This document shows positions 17,079-26,384 of a stretch of DNA of 64,000 nt, in pieces (the stretch's first letter is position 1; each line of letters opens with the position of its first letter). A program made the translations under genes and the position numbers. The notes under the pieces were generated by a model. That model did not search any database and was not told the origin of the DNA. It worked only from the letters and a program-made list of their open reading frames with translations. This DNA comes from Dermabacter indicis (GTDB lineage: Bacteria; Actinomycetota; Actinomycetes; Actinomycetales; Dermabacteraceae): NCBI GenBank assembly GCA_001403775.1, contig CYUG01000011.1:46460-110459 (forward strand). Direction: 5' to 3'.

Positions 17079-19735
17079 GTGCAAAGAGCTTTAAGGACGT
17101 GCAGGAAGTCCCCGATCTCGCCGGCGTGGATCCGGAGCTGAATCACACCCTCGAGGTGCGTGATTCGTTTGGCGATGTGCGCCGCTGGCACTATCTCGAC
17201 AATGCCCGCCAGCTCGAAGAACGGGGTGTCAGCCCCCGCGGCACGCTCCTGTGCGTGCACGGCAACCCCACCTCTTCGTTCCTATACCGCAGCCTCTTCA
17301 CCGACGAGATGCTTGAGGCAGGTTGGCGCGTGGTTGCAGTGGATCAGCTTGAGATGGGTTACTCGGAGCGCACGGGCCGCGAGCGTCGTTTGCAGGACCG
17401 CATCACGGATCTCTCGCTCTTCACGGACGCGCTCGGTCTCGTGGGCAATGTTGTCACGGTGGGGCACGACTGGGGCGGGATCGTTTCCATCGGGTGGGCA
17501 CTCGATAACCGGCATGACGTGATCGGCATGATCCTCACCAACACCGCAATCCATCAGGGGCTCGGCGAATCACTTCCCGCCTCGCTTCAGCTTGCGACGG
17601 CGCCCGGGTTCCTGCCGTTCTCGACATCGCGCACCGATGCCTTCCTTCGCACAACCGTGAACCTCTCCAAGCCACCGCTCGCGCAAGAGGTGCGTGAGGG
17701 GTACTACGCGCCCTACCGGTCGAAGGCGCGCCGCCGCGGCATTGAAACGTTTGTGGCCGACATCCCTGCGAGTGCGGATCATCCTTCGCGCGCAACGCTC
17801 GAGCGGCTCGCCGAAGGCCTCACAACCATGGACGTTCCCACCCTCATGGTCTGGGGGCCGCGCGATGTGGTGTTCTCGGACCGCTACTTGCGAGATCTTC
17901 TTGAGCGCGTGCCCCACGCGGATGTACATCGCTTCGAGGGAGCCTCGCACCTCGTGTGGGAGGACGCGCCCGTGGCGGGCGTTGTGGAGCGCTGGCTCGA
18001 GGAACGATTCGTCAAGGGGGAAAACCTTCGCGAGCGTTCGGTGTCGAGCTTTGCCGAACAGCCGGAGTACAAGCGCCTAGGGTCCCTCATCACCGAGCGC
18101 GCGAACGATCCTGGAACCGCATTTGAGCCCGCAGTCGTGGAGATGCTCGCCGAAGGGCCCCGCACTATTACGTGGAACCTGCTCGAAAAGCGTGTTTCGC
18201 AGCTCGCGAGCGGCATGCGCGCGCACGGCATCAAAGCGGGGGACCGCGTAAGCATACTCGTCACTCCGGGTGCCGATCTCACGGCCGTGCTCTACGCATG
18301 CTTGCGCATCGGTGCGGTTGCGGTTGTTGCGGACGCAGGCCTCGGCATCAAAGGCCTCACTCGTGCAATCGTGGGCGCGCACATCGACTACATCGTCGGC
18401 ATTCCCACCGCTCTCGCCGGTGCGCGGGCGCTCGGCTGGCCGGGCGAGCGAATTTCCGTGCGTACGCTCCCCACGATCGATCGCGCCGTGTTCGGGGTAA
18501 AAGCGTCGGTCGATGAGCTCATGCGCGAGGGCGAACAGATCCATGCTCTCGGCGGCGGCGATGACACTGCCGATGTTGATCCGGATGCGGACGCCCTCGT
18601 GCTCTTTACGTCAGGATCGACGGGGCCCGCGAAAGGAGCCGTATACACGCACCGCCAGGCGAGCGCGATGTTTGCGGCCGTTGGCGACACGCTTCAGCTT
18701 CGCCCCGAGCGCGGACTCGTTGCAGGATTTGCGCCGTTCGCGCTGCTCGGACCGGCACTCGGTGCACCGAGCATCGTCCCCGAAATGGACGTGACGCGCC
18801 CCGGCGAACTCACGGCAGCGGCGCTTGCCGACGCCGTTGACGAACTCGGCTCGCCCGCGGTTTTCACAGCCCCGGCGGCCCTTCAAAACATCATCGATAC
18901 GGCAGGCGATCTAGACGACCGCCAGCGCGAGGCGCTTTCACGCGTGCCGAGCTTCTTCAGCGCCGGCGCGCCGATCCCCGCGCCGCTCCTTCGCGCCCTC
19001 CGTGACGTTCTGCCAAACGCGCACTCGTACTCGCCGTACGGCATGACCGAGTGCCTCGCGGTCGCCGCAATTGACCTTGAAGGAATCGAAGCCGCGGGCG
19101 AGGGCAGCGGTGTGTGCGTGGGCGGGCCCGTACCGCGTGTGCAGCTTGCGATCGCGCCGCTTGAGTCCGACGGTCGCGCGGCCTCCACCGTGACCACAAA
19201 GCCCGGTGTCGTTGGCGAAATCATGGTGCGCGCCTCGCACGTTCGCGATCGCTACCTCATGCTGTGGGACACGACGCGCGAGTCGATGCGCTGCGAGGGC
19301 TACCACGCCACGGGCGATGTCGGCCAACTTGATTCCGAGGGGCGCCTATGGGTCGAGGGCCGCCTCGCCCACGTACTCACAACCGCGGCGGGCCCCGTGA
19401 CTCCCGTACAGATCGAGAAGGCGGCGGAAAGCCTCGAGTTCGTGCGTCGCGCGGGTGTGTGCGGCGTGGGTCCCGCGGGCACGCAACAGGTGGTGGTGAT
19501 CTACGAGGATCCCGCAACGTTCCGCCCGGGTAAGGGGCAGACGCCAAAGCCCGCGACCCCTGAGCGCCAGGCTGCGATCCGTGAAGCCGTCGAGAAAGCG
19601 ACCGGTATCGCCGTGACCGCAGCATTTGAAACGCCGACCCTCCCCACCGATATTCGCCACAACTCGAAGATCGAGCGGGCGCGACTCGGGGCTTGGGCTG
19701 AACGTGAGCTCGCGGGGGAAAGGAGCGCGCTGTGA
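17075..19735 (+). CDS. oleBC: OleBC fusion: beta-lactone decarboxylase and beta-lactone synthetase
   Basis: Two enzymes are fused. Residues ~1-310 are OleB, an alpha/beta hydrolase of the haloalkane-dehalogenase type with Asp nucleophile in GHDWGG near 131, acid region WGPRDVVFSD and His in GASHLVWEDAP; it decarboxylates cis-beta-lactones to cis-olefins. Residues ~330-886 are OleC, an adenylate-forming enzyme: LFTSGSTGPAKG near 510, GMTECLAV near 655, YHATGDVGQLDSEGRLWVEGR near 745 and Lys in NSKIERAR near 864; it turns the 2-alkyl-3-hydroxy acid into the lactone with ATP. The GTG at 17075 overlaps the oleA stop (GTGA) and has GGAGG 7 nt upstream; GTG 17072 is an alternative. OleBC fusions are known from actinobacteria such as Micrococcus. 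Confidence 0.94.
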   Translation: MSAKSFKDVQEVPDLAGVDPELNHTLEVRDSFGDVRRWHYLDNARQLEERGVSPRGTLLCVHGNPTSSFLYRSLFTDEMLEAGWRVVAVDQLEMGYSERTGRERRLQDRITDLSLFTDALGLVGNVVTVGHDWGGIVSIGWALDNRHDVIGMILTNTAIHQGLGESLPASLQLATAPGFLPFSTSRTDAFLRTTVNLSKPPLAQEVREGYYAPYRSKARRRGIETFVADIPASADHPSRATLERLAEGLTTMDVPTLMVWGPRDVVFSDRYLRDLLERVPHADVHRFEGASHLVWEDAPVAGVVERWLEERFVKGENLRERSVSSFAEQPEYKRLGSLITERANDPGTAFEPAVVEMLAEGPRTITWNLLEKRVSQLASGMRAHGIKAGDRVSILVTPGADLTAVLYACLRIGAVAVVADAGLGIKGLTRAIVGAHIDYIVGIPTALAGARALGWPGERISVRTLPTIDRAVFGVKASVDELMREGEQIHALGGGDDTADVDPDADALVLFTSGSTGPAKGAVYTHRQASAMFAAVGDTLQLRPERGLVAGFAPFALLGPALGAPSIVPEMDVTRPGELTAAALADAVDELGSPAVFTAPAALQNIIDTAGDLDDRQREALSRVPSFFSAGAPIPAPLLRALRDVLPNAHSYSPYGMTECLAVAAIDLEGIEAAGEGSGVCVGGPVPRVQLAIAPLESDGRAASTVTTKPGVVGEIMVRASHVRDRYLMLWDTTRESMRCEGYHATGDVGQLDSEGRLWVEGRLAHVLTTAAGPVTPVQIEKAAESLEFVRRAGVCGVGPAGTQQVVVIYEDPATFRPGKGQTPKPATPERQAAIREAVEKATGIAVTAAFETPTLPTDIRHNSKIERARLGAWAERELAGERSAL

Positions 19736-20712
19736 AGGTTCTCGTGACGGGTGCAAGCGGAATGCTCGGCGGGGAAGTGGCGAAACGGCTCCGGGATGCG
19801 GGCCATGACGTGAGTGCCTTTCAGCGCCGCCCCGCAGGCATCGACGGCGTGAAGGACGTGTGCGGTTCGCTCACGGAAGCACGTGACGTGCAGCGCGCCG
19901 TTGACGGTCACGATGCAGTCGTGCATCTCGCGGCTAAGGTCTCGATCTCGGGGCCCGAGGAGGAATACCGCGCTGTCAATATCGAGGGCACGCGTAACGT
20001 TGTGAATGCGCTGCGCGCCCAGGGCGGCGGAAAGCTCGTCAACACCTCTTCACCCTCGGTCGCGCACTTTGGCGAGGCCATCGTCGGACTTGATGCCACC
20101 GCTCCCGAGCCCACGCGCGCCCGCGGGCCTTACGCCCGTACCAAGGCCGCCGCTGAGCTCGTGGCGATGGACGCAGATGGCGAGGACGGTCTCCTCGTGA
20201 CGACTCTGCGCCCGCACATTGTGTGGGGGCCGGGTGATACGCAGCTTGTCGAACGCATCGTTGAGCGTGGCCGCAAAGGCACTATGCCTCTCCTTGACCG
20301 CGGTATGGCGCTCATTGACACGACGTACATCGACAACGCCGCGGAGGCGTTTGTCGCGGCGCTGAACCGCATTGACGATGTGCATGGCGAGAGCTTTGTG
20401 ATCACGAATGGTGAGCCGCGCACGGTTCGCGACTTCGTCGTGGGGCTGTGCGATGCAGCAGGGGTTTCACGCCCGCGGATCACGGTTCCCGGGCCGGTTG
20501 CGCGCGTTGCCGGTCGCGTCATCGAGAAGGTGTGGGAGCTCCGCCCGGGCTACGACGAGCCGCCCATGACCGAGTTTCTCGCGGAGCAGCTTTCGACTGC
20601 CCATTGGTTCGATCAGCGCCGCACATGCGAGCGTTTGCAGTGGAAGCCGCGCGTCAGTATGGACGAGGGCTTCGCGAACCTCAAGGTATACTACGATAAG
20701 CAGCGTGACTGA
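19732..20712 (+). CDS. oleD: OleD, 2-alkyl-3-oxoalkanoate reductase
   Basis: NAD(P)H-dependent short-chain (extended SDR) reductase that reduces the OleA product to the 2-alkyl-3-hydroxy acid used by OleC. The 326 residues open with the Rossmann motif VTGASGMLGGEVAKRL, have a serine in NTSSPSV, the catalytic Y-x3-K in YARTKAAAE near 145, and LRPHIVWGPGD typical of 3-beta-HSD-like reductases. It overlaps oleBC by 4 bp (GTGA, with GGAAAGGAGC upstream) and the next gene by 8 bp, so the whole cluster is translationally coupled. Product olefins would be long-chain internal alkenes. Confidence 0.93.
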   Translation: MKVLVTGASGMLGGEVAKRLRDAGHDVSAFQRRPAGIDGVKDVCGSLTEARDVQRAVDGHDAVVHLAAKVSISGPEEEYRAVNIEGTRNVVNALRAQGGGKLVNTSSPSVAHFGEAIVGLDATAPEPTRARGPYARTKAAAELVAMDADGEDGLLVTTLRPHIVWGPGDTQLVERIVERGRKGTMPLLDRGMALIDTTYIDNAAEAFVAALNRIDDVHGESFVITNGEPRTVRDFVVGLCDAAGVSRPRITVPGPVARVAGRVIEKVWELRPGYDEPPMTEFLAEQLSTAHWFDQRRTCERLQWKPRVSMDEGFANLKVYYDKQRD

Positions 20713-21373
20713 AGATTTAACCACCTCCTCCGCTCATGATGCGGAGATTGCTGCCATTGATGCCGAGATTCGTGCCGAGCGGGATGCGAAGCCTCGCGCG
20801 TCGAGATTGACCGTAGGGCTCGTGTTGGTGCTCGGATCGACTCTTGGCCTCATCGCGTCTTTCGCGCTCATGCAGGATAAACTCGCGATTCTTGAAGATC
20901 CGAACGCGTCGCTGGCCTGCGATATCAACCCGTTCATTTCGTGCGGGACGTTCCTCCAAACATGGCAGGGGCAAACGTTCGGCATGCCCAACATGTACCT
21001 CGGCTTTTTCGGCTTTTCGATCATGGGGGTTGTGGGGGCGCTTCATCTTTCGCGCGTCGAGCTTCCGCGATGGTTCCAGTGGGCGACCTTCGGTGGGCTC
21101 GCCTTTGCCTTTGCTTTCGTGCTGTGGCTCTCGAGCAACGCGCTGTTCGCGATTCGTGCGCTGTGCCCGTGGTGTCTCGTTGTGTGGGTTGTGGTGGCGC
21201 CGATGTTCTTCAGCTTCGTGACCTATCTCGTGGAGGAGGGCGTGATCGAAGTGCGCGGTATCGCACGCACCGTGCTCCGCTCGTGGGTGGTGCTTTCGCT
21301 CGCGTGGTATGCGCTCGTGATCATCGCGGCGTTCTTCGTATTCCTTCCTGAGTGGCAGGCGATGTTTTTCTAG
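20705..21373 (+). CDS. VKOR-family membrane disulfide-forming protein
   Basis: A 222-residue membrane protein with about five helices. It has the vitamin K epoxide reductase cysteines: a loop pair in CDINPFISC (C-x7-C) near residue 60 and the active-site CPWC near 150, with the conserved Ser/Asn region FGMPNMYLGFFGFS between. Bacterial VKOR replaces DsbB: it reoxidises a DsbA-like thioredoxin using menaquinone. No fused thioredoxin domain follows. The GTG start overlaps the end of oleD by 8 bp, so it is expressed with the olefin genes; whether this is functional or a neighbourhood accident is unknown. Confidence 0.9.
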   Translation: MTEDLTTSSAHDAEIAAIDAEIRAERDAKPRASRLTVGLVLVLGSTLGLIASFALMQDKLAILEDPNASLACDINPFISCGTFLQTWQGQTFGMPNMYLGFFGFSIMGVVGALHLSRVELPRWFQWATFGGLAFAFAFVLWLSSNALFAIRALCPWCLVVWVVVAPMFFSFVTYLVEEGVIEVRGIARTVLRSWVVLSLAWYALVIIAAFFVFLPEWQAMFF

Positions 21374-21465
21374 TCCTGCTGCGCTTCTGCCTCCACATGC
21401 CCCGGTTATCCCCAGCGGATGGCCGGGCTATTTTCATGGTCGTTTCTTGTTTTTAGTGTGGGGCT

Positions 21466-22308
21466 ATGAACACTGACACGGGGCGCGAGGGGCGGCATCG
21501 CGCGGACATCAACGGGAGCACGGGCACGCGCTCGTGGGACGAGATCGAGGAATGGTCCCGCGAGAGTTCGGGGGAACGCAGAGGGTTTCGATGGTCAGCG
21601 CTCAAGGAGCCTCGCGTGCTCCTCGGCATTCTCACGGCGGGTGCACTCGCCCTTGGCGGTGCTCACATGGCGACGTCGATGACGCCCCGCGACGACACGG
21701 TTGCCGTCAATGGGGAGGCGCCACCGGAACCGCCGCACTCCACTAGTTCGCCGCGGGACTTCGCGAGTGCAGCGCCCACGGCCTCAAGCCCTCCTGCAAT
21801 TGTGGGCGGTGAAGCCCAGCCCGTAGCCTCGCCAGAGGCGCCGCACACCATACTCGTTCATGTTGTGGGAGCCGTGAAGGATCCTCGCGTTGTGGAACTT
21901 CCTTCCCGGTCCCGCGTAGGGGAGGCACTCGAAGCGGCGGGTGGCGCCACGGATGAAGCTGACCTCAGCCGGCTCAATCTCGCACGAGTGGTGAGTGACG
22001 GTGAGCAGGTGTTCGTTCCGCGCCAAGGTGAGGATATTCCCGCAGGGCTACCCGCTCCTTCGCCGCAGCAAGGTGCAACACCCGGTGAGTCCACGGGAGA
22101 GAACCCTTCGGATCGCGGACTCCTCAACATCAACACCGCCACGGAAAGCGAGCTTGAAGAACTTCCCGGCGTGGGGCCCGCCATCGCGTCCCGGATTGTT
22201 GAACACCGCACCACAAACGGCGCCTTCACGAGCGTAGAACAGCTCCAAGACGTCAAAGGGATTGGGCCCGCGATCTTCGAGAAACTTCGTGAACGCATCA
22301 CCGTGTGA
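21466..22308 (+). CDS. comEA: ComEA-like DNA-binding protein
   Basis: The 280-residue protein has an N-terminal cytoplasmic stretch, one membrane helix near residues 47-63 (VLLGILTAGALALGGAHMA), a Pro/Ala-rich outer linker, an SLBB domain (ILVHVVGAVKDPRVVELP near 127) and a C-terminal double helix-hairpin-helix: LLNINTATESELEELPGVGPAIASRIVEHR and FTSVEQLQDVKGIGPAIFEKLRE. ComEA binds incoming double-stranded DNA at the cell surface. It is followed with overlap by comEC, forming the transport core for transformation. Other competence genes are not in the window. Confidence 0.93.
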   Translation: MNTDTGREGRHRADINGSTGTRSWDEIEEWSRESSGERRGFRWSALKEPRVLLGILTAGALALGGAHMATSMTPRDDTVAVNGEAPPEPPHSTSSPRDFASAAPTASSPPAIVGGEAQPVASPEAPHTILVHVVGAVKDPRVVELPSRSRVGEALEAAGGATDEADLSRLNLARVVSDGEQVFVPRQGEDIPAGLPAPSPQQGATPGESTGENPSDRGLLNINTATESELEELPGVGPAIASRIVEHRTTNGAFTSVEQLQDVKGIGPAIFEKLRERITV

Positions 22309-24679
22309 CGACGTCGGCGCTGGAGTCGGCGGTTTCGGCGAGAAGCCCGTTCGGGGTTTAAGCCTTATCCCTCACGCTGTGGTGGTATGGCCCGCGACGA
22401 TTGCAGGGGTTGCCTTCGGCCCCGTTGTTCTGCTCGCTGTGATCCTCCCGGGCCTCCTCATGCTCATGGTTCGAGATAGGCGCGTGCGGGCACACGCCCT
22501 TCTTGCCGTTGCTCTCGGGGCGGCGCTTGCCGGGCCGGTTGGGCGTGCGCACGCCGCGGAGCTGAGCCTAGATGAGGCGCTCTCGATAAGAAACGTCGTG
22601 ACCGAGGTGCAGGTCGCTCTTGGCGAGCAACCGTCGGAACCCAGGAAAACACGCGCGTGGGATGCGGCACACGCCCGCGCATCCGCTCGGCCTGTGACGT
22701 CGACGATTTCGGTGGGAGCGGGGAAGCAGGAGCTTCCTGGCAACGGACGCATTGTGTTGACGTGGAGCGAGAAGACGCGCGGGGAAAATCCGTTTGCGCT
22801 TGCACGGGGCGAGATTCTCACGGCCCGGGGCTACGCCGAACGGGACGGTGCGACCCTTTTCCTCGACGTCACCGAGTGGGAGCGATCGAAGGTCGCGAAT
22901 GAGAAGAATGAGGGATTTGCGTCACGAATAGGGCGCTTCCTCGAAGACTGGCGTAACGCACGCAAGGACCTCGTGCGCGAGACATCGGCATTCCTCCCGC
23001 TTAATGAATCCGCGCTCGTGGTAGGCATGACGCTTGGCGACGTGACCGGGCTCGACAAAGACACGAAGGATGCCATGGCGACTTCGGGTCTTACCCACCT
23101 CGTTGCCGCCTCGGGCGCAAACATCGCGCTGACCTACGCGTTTGTCACTCTGCCGCTTCTCGCGTTCGGCGTGCGACGCAAGGCGAGGGTAGTCGCGGGT
23201 GCGCTGGGAATCGTCGTGTATGTCGCTGCCGTGGGACCCGAACCTAGTCTGCTGAGAGCCGCGCTCATGGCTGTGCCCCTCATGATTGGTCGCTACTGGG
23301 GGTTTCGCACCCCAGCCGTGAACGCCCTCGCGCTCACCGTACTCACGTGGTGCCTCCTTGACCCCTCACTCGTGCGGGAAGTGGGATTCGTGCTGAGCGT
23401 CGGGGCCACGTGGGCGATCCTCGCCCTCTCGGTTCCGCTCGCGAGGCTTATCCAGAAAGTCAGTGGCGGAAGGGTCTCGCGGAATCTTGCGCTTGTACTT
23501 TCGGTTCCGACGGTTGCCCAGGCCGCATGCACGCCCGTTCTCCTTTTGCTTGCCCCCGAAACGTCCGTGTGGGCGGTTCCGGCGAACATTGCCGCGGAAA
23601 TCGTTGTTGCTCCCGCGACGGTGATTGGTTTCGCTGGCATCCTTGTTGCGCACGTGTGGCCGCCGCTCGGGGTACCGTTCATCGCTGTTTCAGGCGCGGG
23701 CGCGCACGTGCTCGTGCTCATCGCGACGGTGAGTGCCGGCCTTCCCGGTGCCCACATCGCGCTTCCGGCAGGGGCGAGTGGTGCGCTCGTGGTGAGCGGG
23801 GTCCTCGTGCTCGTGGGCCTCACGCTGTGGCTCCGCAACCGTCGCGAGGTGCGTTTCGCGCTTGCTTTTGTTGCGGTCGCCATTCTTGTGGCTGGTGGCT
23901 CACGGCTCGCGAGTCGCGGCGTGGGGGAGTGGGACGTCGTCATGTGCGATGTGGGGCAGGGCGATGCGATGCTCGTGCGCGCGGGCAGGCAGACGGTGCT
24001 CATCGACACGGGACCCGATCCCGAGTTGCTCGCGCACTGCCTCGATCGTGCGCGGGTCGACTCCGTCGATCTTCTTGTAGTGACGCATCCTCACGCGGAT
24101 CATGATGGCGGGCTTCCCGCGCTTACGGGGCGGTGGGTGCCGAAAACTGCGTGGGTGTGTCCGCTCGATACCTCCACGGGAGCGAAACTTCCTCACACCG
24201 AGGTTGAGACGGTGCTCGCGCCCCGTACGGAAACCGTTGGATCGCTGTCCCTCGAAGTTCTGTGGCCGCGTTCAGCCGAGGAAGCGAGAGCCCTTGGGGC
24301 AGGCGAGGGCGGAGGTGAGGAGTCGGCGCTCAATGACTGTTCGATTTCGATGCGCGTGGAAGCACCGGAATGGAGCGCACTGACGCTAGGGGACCTAGAG
24401 CCAGACGCGCAAGAGCAGCTAGCGAGATCCGGATCAGTGGAGCCGGTTGACCTGGTCAAGGTTGCGCACCACGGATCCCGCCGGCAGGCACCGGAGCTTT
24501 ACGAAGCAGCTCACGCCCCGCTTGCCGTCGTTGGCGTTGGCGAGAACACCTTCGGCCATCCCCACCCCAAGACGCTCGCGATGTTTGAGCGACAAGGGGC
24601 AGTGCTCAGGCGTACCGACGAGGAGGGGATGCTGGTGTTGACGAGAACGGACGCGGGCTGGACGGTGCGCACGAAGTGA
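22289..24679 (+). CDS. comEC: ComEC/Rec2 DNA-uptake channel
   Basis: About 796 residues: N-terminal membrane helices, a soluble OB-like region, the Competence domain (GMTLGDVTGLDKDTKDAMATSGLTHLVAASGANIAL in pieces, near residue 250), several further helices, and a C-terminal metallo-beta-lactamase domain with DVGQGDAMLV, LIDTGPDP, the metal motif THPHADHDGG near 600, NDCSISMRV, GDLEPDAQ and VAHHGSR. ComEC conducts one DNA strand across the membrane. The start is uncertain: GTG 22289 overlaps comEA by 20 bp; later GTG codons around 22380 are possible. The gene contains two exact copies of the dispersed 12-mer. Confidence 0.9.
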   Translation: MNASPCDDVGAGVGGFGEKPVRGLSLIPHAVVVWPATIAGVAFGPVVLLAVILPGLLMLMVRDRRVRAHALLAVALGAALAGPVGRAHAAELSLDEALSIRNVVTEVQVALGEQPSEPRKTRAWDAAHARASARPVTSTISVGAGKQELPGNGRIVLTWSEKTRGENPFALARGEILTARGYAERDGATLFLDVTEWERSKVANEKNEGFASRIGRFLEDWRNARKDLVRETSAFLPLNESALVVGMTLGDVTGLDKDTKDAMATSGLTHLVAASGANIALTYAFVTLPLLAFGVRRKARVVAGALGIVVYVAAVGPEPSLLRAALMAVPLMIGRYWGFRTPAVNALALTVLTWCLLDPSLVREVGFVLSVGATWAILALSVPLARLIQKVSGGRVSRNLALVLSVPTVAQAACTPVLLLLAPETSVWAVPANIAAEIVVAPATVIGFAGILVAHVWPPLGVPFIAVSGAGAHVLVLIATVSAGLPGAHIALPAGASGALVVSGVLVLVGLTLWLRNRREVRFALAFVAVAILVAGGSRLASRGVGEWDVVMCDVGQGDAMLVRAGRQTVLIDTGPDPELLAHCLDRARVDSVDLLVVTHPHADHDGGLPALTGRWVPKTAWVCPLDTSTGAKLPHTEVETVLAPRTETVGSLSLEVLWPRSAEEARALGAGEGGGEESALNDCSISMRVEAPEWSALTLGDLEPDAQEQLARSGSVEPVDLVKVAHHGSRRQAPELYEAAHAPLAVVGVGENTFGHPHPKTLAMFERQGAVLRRTDEEGMLVLTRTDAGWTVRTK
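22627..22638 (+). repeat. Dispersed 12-mer GCAASCGTCGGA, exact copy
   Basis: GCAACCGTCGGA followed by ACC, in comEC (EQPSEPRK region between membrane segment and OB-like part). Confidence 0.75.
23506..23517 (-). repeat. Dispersed 12-mer GCAASCGTCGGA, exact copy
   Basis: Plus strand TCCGACGGTTGC, in comEC, encoding SVPTVAQ in a membrane segment. Confidence 0.75.
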
Positions 24680-24760
24680 CGCTCAACAGGCCGATGTAGC
24701 ATGGCCTGTGCTCATGCCTATGCAGCGGGATTCCGCTGCTGATCTTCGAAGGAGTTCTGC

Positions 24761-25459
24761 GTGTCTGACGCCGCGGCGAAGACCGTGACCGCCACTCTCC
24801 GTAAGCGCATTATTGCTGCCCAATACAAGGCCGGCACGCCGCTACGCGAGGTTGCTCTCGCAAAGGAGTTCGAGGTGTCGCGCGTTCCTATCCGTGAGGC
24901 GTTGCGCATCCTTACTGCCGAAGGGTTCGTGGAGACGCGGGCAAACGTCGGATCTCGTGTGGCCCACCCGCCGTTTGACGACGCGCGCGAGTTGTTTGAC
25001 CTTCGCATCACGCTCGAGACGTCCCTTGTGCGTGACGCTGCCGCACACTTCGCCGAGTTCTCTGCCCCTGGCGCCGCCCATGTGGAGCGCTCTCGGCGCC
25101 TGTGCGATGACATTGAAGAGGCGCTTGCGCAAGGCGATGAGGCTTTTGTGAATCGTGATGGCGCGGGCATTGCCGAGGCGAATCTTCGCGTGCACCAGGG
25201 TCTCGCGGATCTCGCGATGCGCCCTGTGCTGAGCAATATTCTTCAGCAGATCGGTGGGCGCGTGGAGTGGCTTCACAGCGCCCACCACGGCTTCACTCTC
25301 ACACGCGACACTTCGGCGTGGGATCAGCACAAGCGGATCCATGAAGTCGTGCGAGAGGGAGATGCGAAAGAGGCGGAGATGCTTATGGGAGCGCACCTCA
25401 AGGCTTCGCGCGATGGTTTTCTCGCGAGCCTCGCAACCCTTGCCGACGAGGACCGCTAA
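24761..25459 (+). CDS. GntR-family regulator with FCD domain
   Basis: The 232-residue protein has an N-terminal winged helix (TLRKRIIAAQYKAGTPLREVALAKEFEVSRVPIREALRIL, in pieces, residues 7-50, then GFVETRANVGSRV) and an all-helical FCD ligand-binding domain (FDLRITLETSLVRDAAAHF, LHQG-like VHQGLADLA, HLKASRDGFLASL). Three FCD metal/ligand positions look kept (Asp in LFDLR, His in RVHQ and HAHL-type GAHLK). Ligand unknown, commonly a carboxylic acid. GAAGGAG lies 7 nt before the GTG. It is convergent with a TauE/SafE permease gene, which may be its target. Confidence 0.9.
   Translation: MSDAAAKTVTATLRKRIIAAQYKAGTPLREVALAKEFEVSRVPIREALRILTAEGFVETRANVGSRVAHPPFDDARELFDLRITLETSLVRDAAAHFAEFSAPGAAHVERSRRLCDDIEEALAQGDEAFVNRDGAGIAEANLRVHQGLADLAMRPVLSNILQQIGGRVEWLHSAHHGFTLTRDTSAWDQHKRIHEVVREGDAKEAEMLMGAHLKASRDGFLASLATLADEDR
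24941..24952 (+). repeat. Dispersed 12-mer, one-mismatch copy
   Basis: GCAAACGTCGGA inside the winged-helix region of the GntR gene. One base differs from the consensus, so this single copy could be chance. Confidence 0.4.
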
Positions 25460-25481
25460 GCGCCCCTCCTTGCTGCGCTCC

Positions 25482-26285
25482 TCACGCGAATTGGCGCACG
25501 AGGGCAACGAGCGCCACGACGACGATAGCTGCACGCAACACCGAATTGGGTAGGCGCTTCGCGACGTGTGAACCCACGTACCCCCCGATCATTCCGCCGA
25601 ATGCGAGGATGGCGACTCCAGCCCACCACACGTGTGCGTCGAAAAAGACAAAGGCGACGAGGTACACGAGCGCCGCGGTCGCGTTTACATACAACTGCAT
25701 GAGGTTCTTGACGGGGTTGACGTCCTTCATGCTGCGCGAAGTGGTGATACCGAGGATGCCCATGTAGAGCACGCCCTGGGCCGCGGTGAAATATCCGCCG
25801 TAGATCGCTGCGGCGCCCATGGGTACCACGAGCCCCGGGCTTTCGTATGCCGCCCCCACGGGACCCGTGGACTCACTCGGCTCTGTCTCTCGTCGTTCTT
25901 TGAGCCATGCCGTGAGGGAAGGCTGGCCAATGACGAGGATGAGCGCAACGATGATGAGAATGGGGACAACGACGTCGAGTGCGCGTGAGGGGGAGAGCAG
26001 CAGCAGGATTGAGCCGGCGCTTGCACACAGAATCGTCGTGATCGATAGCGGGGCGAGGTGAGCTTTTTCCGCGGCGATTTCCTTGCGGAAGCCGAGCACT
26101 GAGGCGATCGTGGCGAATGACATGCCGATCGTATTGGTGCGAACGGCGACGCCGGGTGGAACCCCGAGTGCGAGGAGCACCGGGAGCGTGAGGAGGGACC
26201 CGGACCCCACGGCGGCGTTGACGATGCCCGCGAGTATGCCCATGACGAACAGGAGCAACACGCTCAGGATCTCCACGCGACCCAC
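25482..26285 (-). CDS. TauE/SafE-family (sulfite exporter-like) membrane permease
   Basis: The 267-residue protein has about eight membrane helices in the two-fold TauE/SafE pattern: GILAGIVNAAVGSGSLLTLPVLLALGVPPGVAVRTN in the first half and GGYFTAAQGVLYMGILGITTSRSMKDVNPVKN in the second, both with the family's small-residue motif. Members export or import organosulfur or other small anions (sulfite, sulfoacetate, taurine-related compounds). A basic/acidic loop lies between halves. It ends 22 bp from the convergent GntR gene; no substrate-specific neighbour is visible. Confidence 0.88.
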   Translation of the reverse strand: MGRVEILSVLLLFVMGILAGIVNAAVGSGSLLTLPVLLALGVPPGVAVRTNTIGMSFATIASVLGFRKEIAAEKAHLAPLSITTILCASAGSILLLLSPSRALDVVVPILIIVALILVIGQPSLTAWLKERRETEPSESTGPVGAAYESPGLVVPMGAAAIYGGYFTAAQGVLYMGILGITTSRSMKDVNPVKNLMQLYVNATAALVYLVAFVFFDAHVWWAGVAILAFGGMIGGYVGSHVAKRLPNSVLRAAIVVVALVALVRQFA

Positions 26286-26384
26286 CTCCGAAGCTTTGTA
26301 TACATAGAAACAATAGGCGTTACGCTAGCCGGTTGGTGGCGCGTAGACGCGGGATGTTCGCCCTGTGGTCGATAGACTCTCCCC

